Source of the DNA: DATLWR01 sp035576205 | GTDB lineage: Bacteria; Pseudomonadota; Zetaproteobacteria; Mariprofundales; Mariprofundaceae | Direction: 5' to 3' | Assembly (NCBI GenBank): GCA_035576205.1 | Contig: DATLWR010000083.1 | Location: 1 to 8,846, forward strand | Length of the DNA: 8,846 bases | In this document: positions 7,061-8,846 of the stretch, piece after piece | How the letters are laid out: each line of letters begins with the position of its first letter | Position numbering within the stretch: the first letter of the stretch is position 1 | Program-made: the position numbers and the translations under genes | Notes under the pieces: model-generated | What the model saw: the letters and a program-made list of their open reading frames with translations, nothing else | The model's database searches: none | What the model was told of the DNA's origin: nothing

Positions 7061-7410
7061 CAGGCGGTCAGTAAACCGGTGTAGCTATCCGGGCAGAAAC
7101 CGACCAGCAGGCGGCCCCTGCATTCGAGGACCGGCCGCTTGATCAGGGTGGGATGGTTCAGCATCAGGGCGATGGCATGCGGCGCATCGACATTCTCGCG
7201 ATCGGACTCGGGCAGCTGCTTCCAGGTGGTACTACGCCGGTTCAGCAGCGTCTCCCAGCCGAGCGCCGTGCTCCACTGCGCCAGCCAGCCGGCATGCACT
7301 CCCTCCTTCCTGAAATCGTGGAAGGTGAATGCCACGCCGTGCCCGGCGAGCCAGTCGCACGCCTTCCTCACCGAATCGCAGTTGGGAATGCCGTAGAGAT
7401 GAATCGTCAT
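7060..7410 (-). CDS. yffB: YffB-like ArsC/Spx/MgsR family protein
   Basis: A 116-aa thioredoxin-fold protein of the ArsC/Spx family, essentially the length of E. coli YffB (118 aa). The ATG at 7410 has GGAGG about 8 nt upstream on the minus strand. The longer frame back to 7521 would overlap the PAS gene and lacks family support. Seen: LYGIPNCDSVRKACDWL (5-21) with Cys11 at the arsenate-reductase active-site position; a second Cys18 that is not in a CxxC; FHDFRKEGV (30-38); LGWETLLNRRSTTWKQL (50-66); and KRPVLECRGRLLVGF (91-105) containing the conserved Arg92. The lone Cys at this position and the close match to YffB argue against a redox CxxC switch as in Spx of Firmicutes. YffB has been proposed to be a glutathione-dependent thiol reductase, but its substrate is not known. 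Its leader carries two short hairpins (7419-7449), and its stop overlaps the hydrolase start. Confidence 0.9.
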   Translation of the reverse strand: MTIHLYGIPNCDSVRKACDWLAGHGVAFTFHDFRKEGVHAGWLAQWSTALGWETLLNRRSTTWKQLPESDRENVDAPHAIALMLNHPTLIKRPVLECRGRLLVGFCPDSYTGLLTA

Positions 7411-7418
7411 CCTGTTGC

Positions 7419-7449
7419 CTCCGTTCCTTCGGAGCCGCACCTTAGCGGC
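7419..7449 (-). promoter_or_regulatory. Tandem small hairpins in the leader of the yffB-like gene
   Basis: Two adjacent exact 5-bp hairpins with 6-nt loops: CTCCG/CGGAG (7419-7423 with 7430-7434) and GCCGC/GCGGC (7434-7438 with 7445-7449). On the transcribed minus strand the 3' arm of the first includes most of the GGAGG Shine-Dalgarno, so folding would cover the ribosome-binding site. This could lower initiation independently of the upstream PAS gene. The short stems could be chance in GC-rich DNA. Confidence 0.3.
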
Positions 7450-7471
7450 GCAACGGCAGACCGCAAGCCAT

Positions 7472-8092
7472 TTACTTGTCGGGGGCCCTGCGGATGAAGG
7501 CGAAAAACTCCTGCTCGCCATCCTGCTGGATCGGCACCACGGCCATCTCGACCATCAGTTCGCTGCCGTCCCGCCGCAGCGCCGTGGTCCGGATCGGCCG
7601 GTAGAGCCAGGGGCCGACGCTCGTTTCCAGATACTTTTCCATGCCGCGCTCGTGCGCCTGCCGTTGCGCAGCCGGAATGATCAGTTCGGAGAGCTGCTGG
7701 CCGAGAACTTCCTGCAGCGGCCAGCCGAACAGATTCTCGGCGCTGCGGTTCCAGCCGGTGATGCGGCCCGATTCATCCATCGAGACATAGGCGTCGTAGG
7801 CCGAATCGATCACCTGCTGCAGCCGGTCCTTGCGCTGCTGCAGACGAAGCTGCAACAGGTGCTGGCGATCCAGCATCCGCTGCGCCACGAAGCCGAACAC
7901 GATGAAACCGACGGAGATCAGCGAACGCATCCAGATCTCGTTGGGTTCGGTGGGCAACAGCTTGGCCAGAAAATGCCCCTGGCCGAAGATGACGGTATGC
8001 ACGAATGCCTCGAACGGCCAGTACAGAATACCGATCACGATCCCCAGTCGTCCCAAGTCTATCCGCCGCCCCAACATGTCCATCGCCTGCAT
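7472..8092 (-). CDS. Two-helix membrane protein with a single C-terminal PAS domain and no output domain
   Basis: About 206 aa from the ATG at 8092. Order: TM1 (about 15-36, LGIVIGILYWPFEAFVHTVIF), a short loop with FLAKLLPTEPNEIW, TM2 (about 57-73), a basic/Gln-rich helix likely to be a coiled coil (74-95), then a PAS domain (about 88-203) with the core ITGWNRSAENLFGW, the EVLGQQLSELIIP segment, HERGMEKYLET, ALRRDGSELMVEMAV and FFAFIRR. The protein ends there, with no kinase, GGDEF, EAL or methyl-accepting domain. His147 falls at the FixL haem-ligand position, but the FixL distal Arg is not conserved. The start is uncertain: the GGGGGA is too close to the ATG at 8092, so ATGs at 8083 or 8077, or a TTG at 8143 (7 bp after the upstream stop, AAGG before it), are alternatives. 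It is probably a sensory protein that acts through a partner; the ligand is unknown. Confidence 0.82.
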   Translation of the reverse strand: MQAMDMLGRRIDLGRLGIVIGILYWPFEAFVHTVIFGQGHFLAKLLPTEPNEIWMRSLISVGFIVFGFVAQRMLDRQHLLQLRLQQRKDRLQQVIDSAYDAYVSMDESGRITGWNRSAENLFGWPLQEVLGQQLSELIIPAAQRQAHERGMEKYLETSVGPWLYRPIRTTALRRDGSELMVEMAVVPIQQDGEQEFFAFIRRAPDK

Positions 8093-8149
8093 TCCCCCTG
8101 AATCGTCCTGATTCGCCCGCCGGAAACTCTCAAACTTAGGCAATCGCCT

Positions 8150-8846
8150 TCAACTTCTCAACAGGTAGTGTGCAAAGCTCTGCTCACGCCCCGGCGAACT
8201 GTCCAGATAGAGCTCGCGCAGCTCCAATTCCGCCGGCTGCGGCAAGGGGCCCTGCAGCAGGGTGTGGAACTCGCTGCCGCCCAGCAGCACGTGCCGGGTG
8301 GTCAGGAACAGGTGCCCGACACGGCCGGCAGCCAGCAGCGTGGCATGCACCTCGGGGCCGGCGATCATGTAGGCGGTACGATAGCCGCGTGACGTGAGCC
8401 AGCCGTACAGCGCCTCACCCTCCACCTGTTCCGAACCCAACTCGACGACCTCCACGCCCTGTGCCTGCAGCAGGCTGCGCTGGCGCGAATCATGGCCGGC
8501 CGCCGTCAGCGCGATCAGCCGGCGGCCTGCGAGCTGCCGGATCGCCGCCGCCGGGATGTCGAGGCTGCGGCTCAGCACCACCACGTCCGGCTGTGTTGCG
8601 AAGCCCTGCTGCCTGCGCCAGGCGTGCAGGTCGGCGTATTCGGGTTCGTTGCCCAGCGGCAACATGGCCTGGGCCGTGCCCTTGGCCAGCTGGCGGAAAT
8701 AGCGGCCGGAGGTGATCAGCACGTCGGCCTGCGCCGCCAGTTCCTGGAACAGGCGCCAGTCGCGCCGGTTGCCGAGGCTCGCCGGCACGCCGAACTCGCC
8801 GCTTGCCGGGTCGCGCAGCGCGATGCGGCCGTCGAGGCTGGTGATG
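8150..8846 (-). CDS. RibD C-terminal/DHFR-fold reductase family protein, 5' end beyond right edge
   Basis: The open frame runs from the window edge to a TGA at 8152-8150; 231 residues are visible (a GTG at 8788 is internal, not the start). The visible part begins ITSLDGRIALRD, the SLDGRIA signature near the N-terminus of the RibD reductase domain (NADPH-dependent, DHFR-like fold). It continues with QADVLITSGRYFRQLAKG, where RibD has its aDaVlvG-T segment, then PDVVVLSRSLDIP, and YMIAGPEVHATLLAAGRVGHLFLT followed by HVLLGG, matching the GGP-L--LL-AGLVDEL----P-LLG region. Since the cut falls at the very start of this domain, the sequence cannot tell a full RibD (deaminase plus reductase) from a stand-alone pyrimidine/dihydrofolate reductase-like protein. 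The substitution of AGP for EGGP and the divergent substrate loop favour the stand-alone type. It is the first visible gene of the minus-strand cluster. Confidence 0.8.
   Translation of the reverse strand, partial: ITSLDGRIALRDPASGEFGVPASLGNRRDWRLFQELAAQADVLITSGRYFRQLAKGTAQAMLPLGNEPEYADLHAWRRQQGFATQPDVVVLSRSLDIPAAAIRQLAGRRLIALTAAGHDSRQRSLLQAQGVEVVELGSEQVEGEALYGWLTSRGYRTAYMIAGPEVHATLLAAGRVGHLFLTTRHVLLGGSEFHTLLQGPLPQPAELELRELYLDSSPGREQSFAHYLLRS

Noticed and set aside
7060..7410. Arsenate reductase (ArsC) function for the small thioredoxin-fold gene
   Set aside because: Sequence details (RSTTWKQL, KRPVLECRGR) follow YffB rather than true ArsC, and there are no ars genes nearby.
7415..8101. A 228-codon plus-strand frame opposite the PAS gene
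   Set aside because: Antisense shadow; the minus strand encodes TM helices and a PAS domain with recognised motifs.
8150..8788. Uroporphyrinogen-III synthase (HemD) as the identity of the right-edge gene
   Set aside because: First impression from Ala/Leu/Val-rich alternation, but the upstream SLDGRIA and the later AGP...LLAAGRVGHL...LLGG segment match the RibD-C/DHFR fold instead.

Overview
The window is a GC-rich, gene-dense piece of bacterial chromosome with good Shine-Dalgarno sites, short intergenic gaps and overlapping starts and stops. EttA, a YciK-like dehydrogenase, a YffB-like ArsC-family protein and several Sec or lipoprotein signals point to a Gram-negative proteobacterium, most likely gamma- or betaproteobacterial. 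I cannot name a genus. I see no rRNA, tRNA, CRISPR array, transposase, phage gene or attachment site, and no base-composition break that would suggest a recently acquired island.

Layout from left to right: (a) 1-1391, minus strand, the first 463 codons of ettA, a ribosome-associated ABC-F ATPase cut by the window edge. (b) 1540-2280, plus strand, a YciK-like short-chain dehydrogenase with a changed catalytic tetrad, transcribed divergently from ettA. (c) A strong 14-bp hairpin at 2284-2315 separates it from the convergent gene at 2322-3011 (minus), an exported SYLF-domain protein. (d) A 212-bp divergent intergenic region (3012-3223) with two hairpins leads to a plus-strand cluster: class 1B dihydroorotate dehydrogenase (3224-4165), an exported staphylococcal-nuclease-like protein (4128-4937) and an outer-membrane-type M48 metalloprotease lipoprotein with a C-terminal LysM domain (4934-6385). 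These three genes overlap each other (38 bp, then 4 bp), so they are probably co-transcribed and translationally coupled. (e) A minus-strand cluster converges on the protease gene. In transcription order it holds a RibD-C/DHFR-fold reductase (8846-8150, 5' end outside the window), a two-helix membrane PAS protein with no output domain (about 8092-7472), a YffB-like ArsC/Spx-family protein (7410-7060) and an alpha/beta hydrolase (7060-6407).

Most of this is housekeeping or conserved accessory metabolism, and I see no obvious new defence or mobile system. The parts most worth a second look are: the three-part M48 protease (protease, unassigned middle domain, LysM) coupled to an exported nuclease; the stand-alone membrane PAS protein, which keeps the histidine that ligates haem in FixL; the SDR whose Asn and Ser catalytic positions are His and Cys; and a class 1B PyrD with no PyrK partner in view. 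No stretch longer than about 212 bp lacks a gene.
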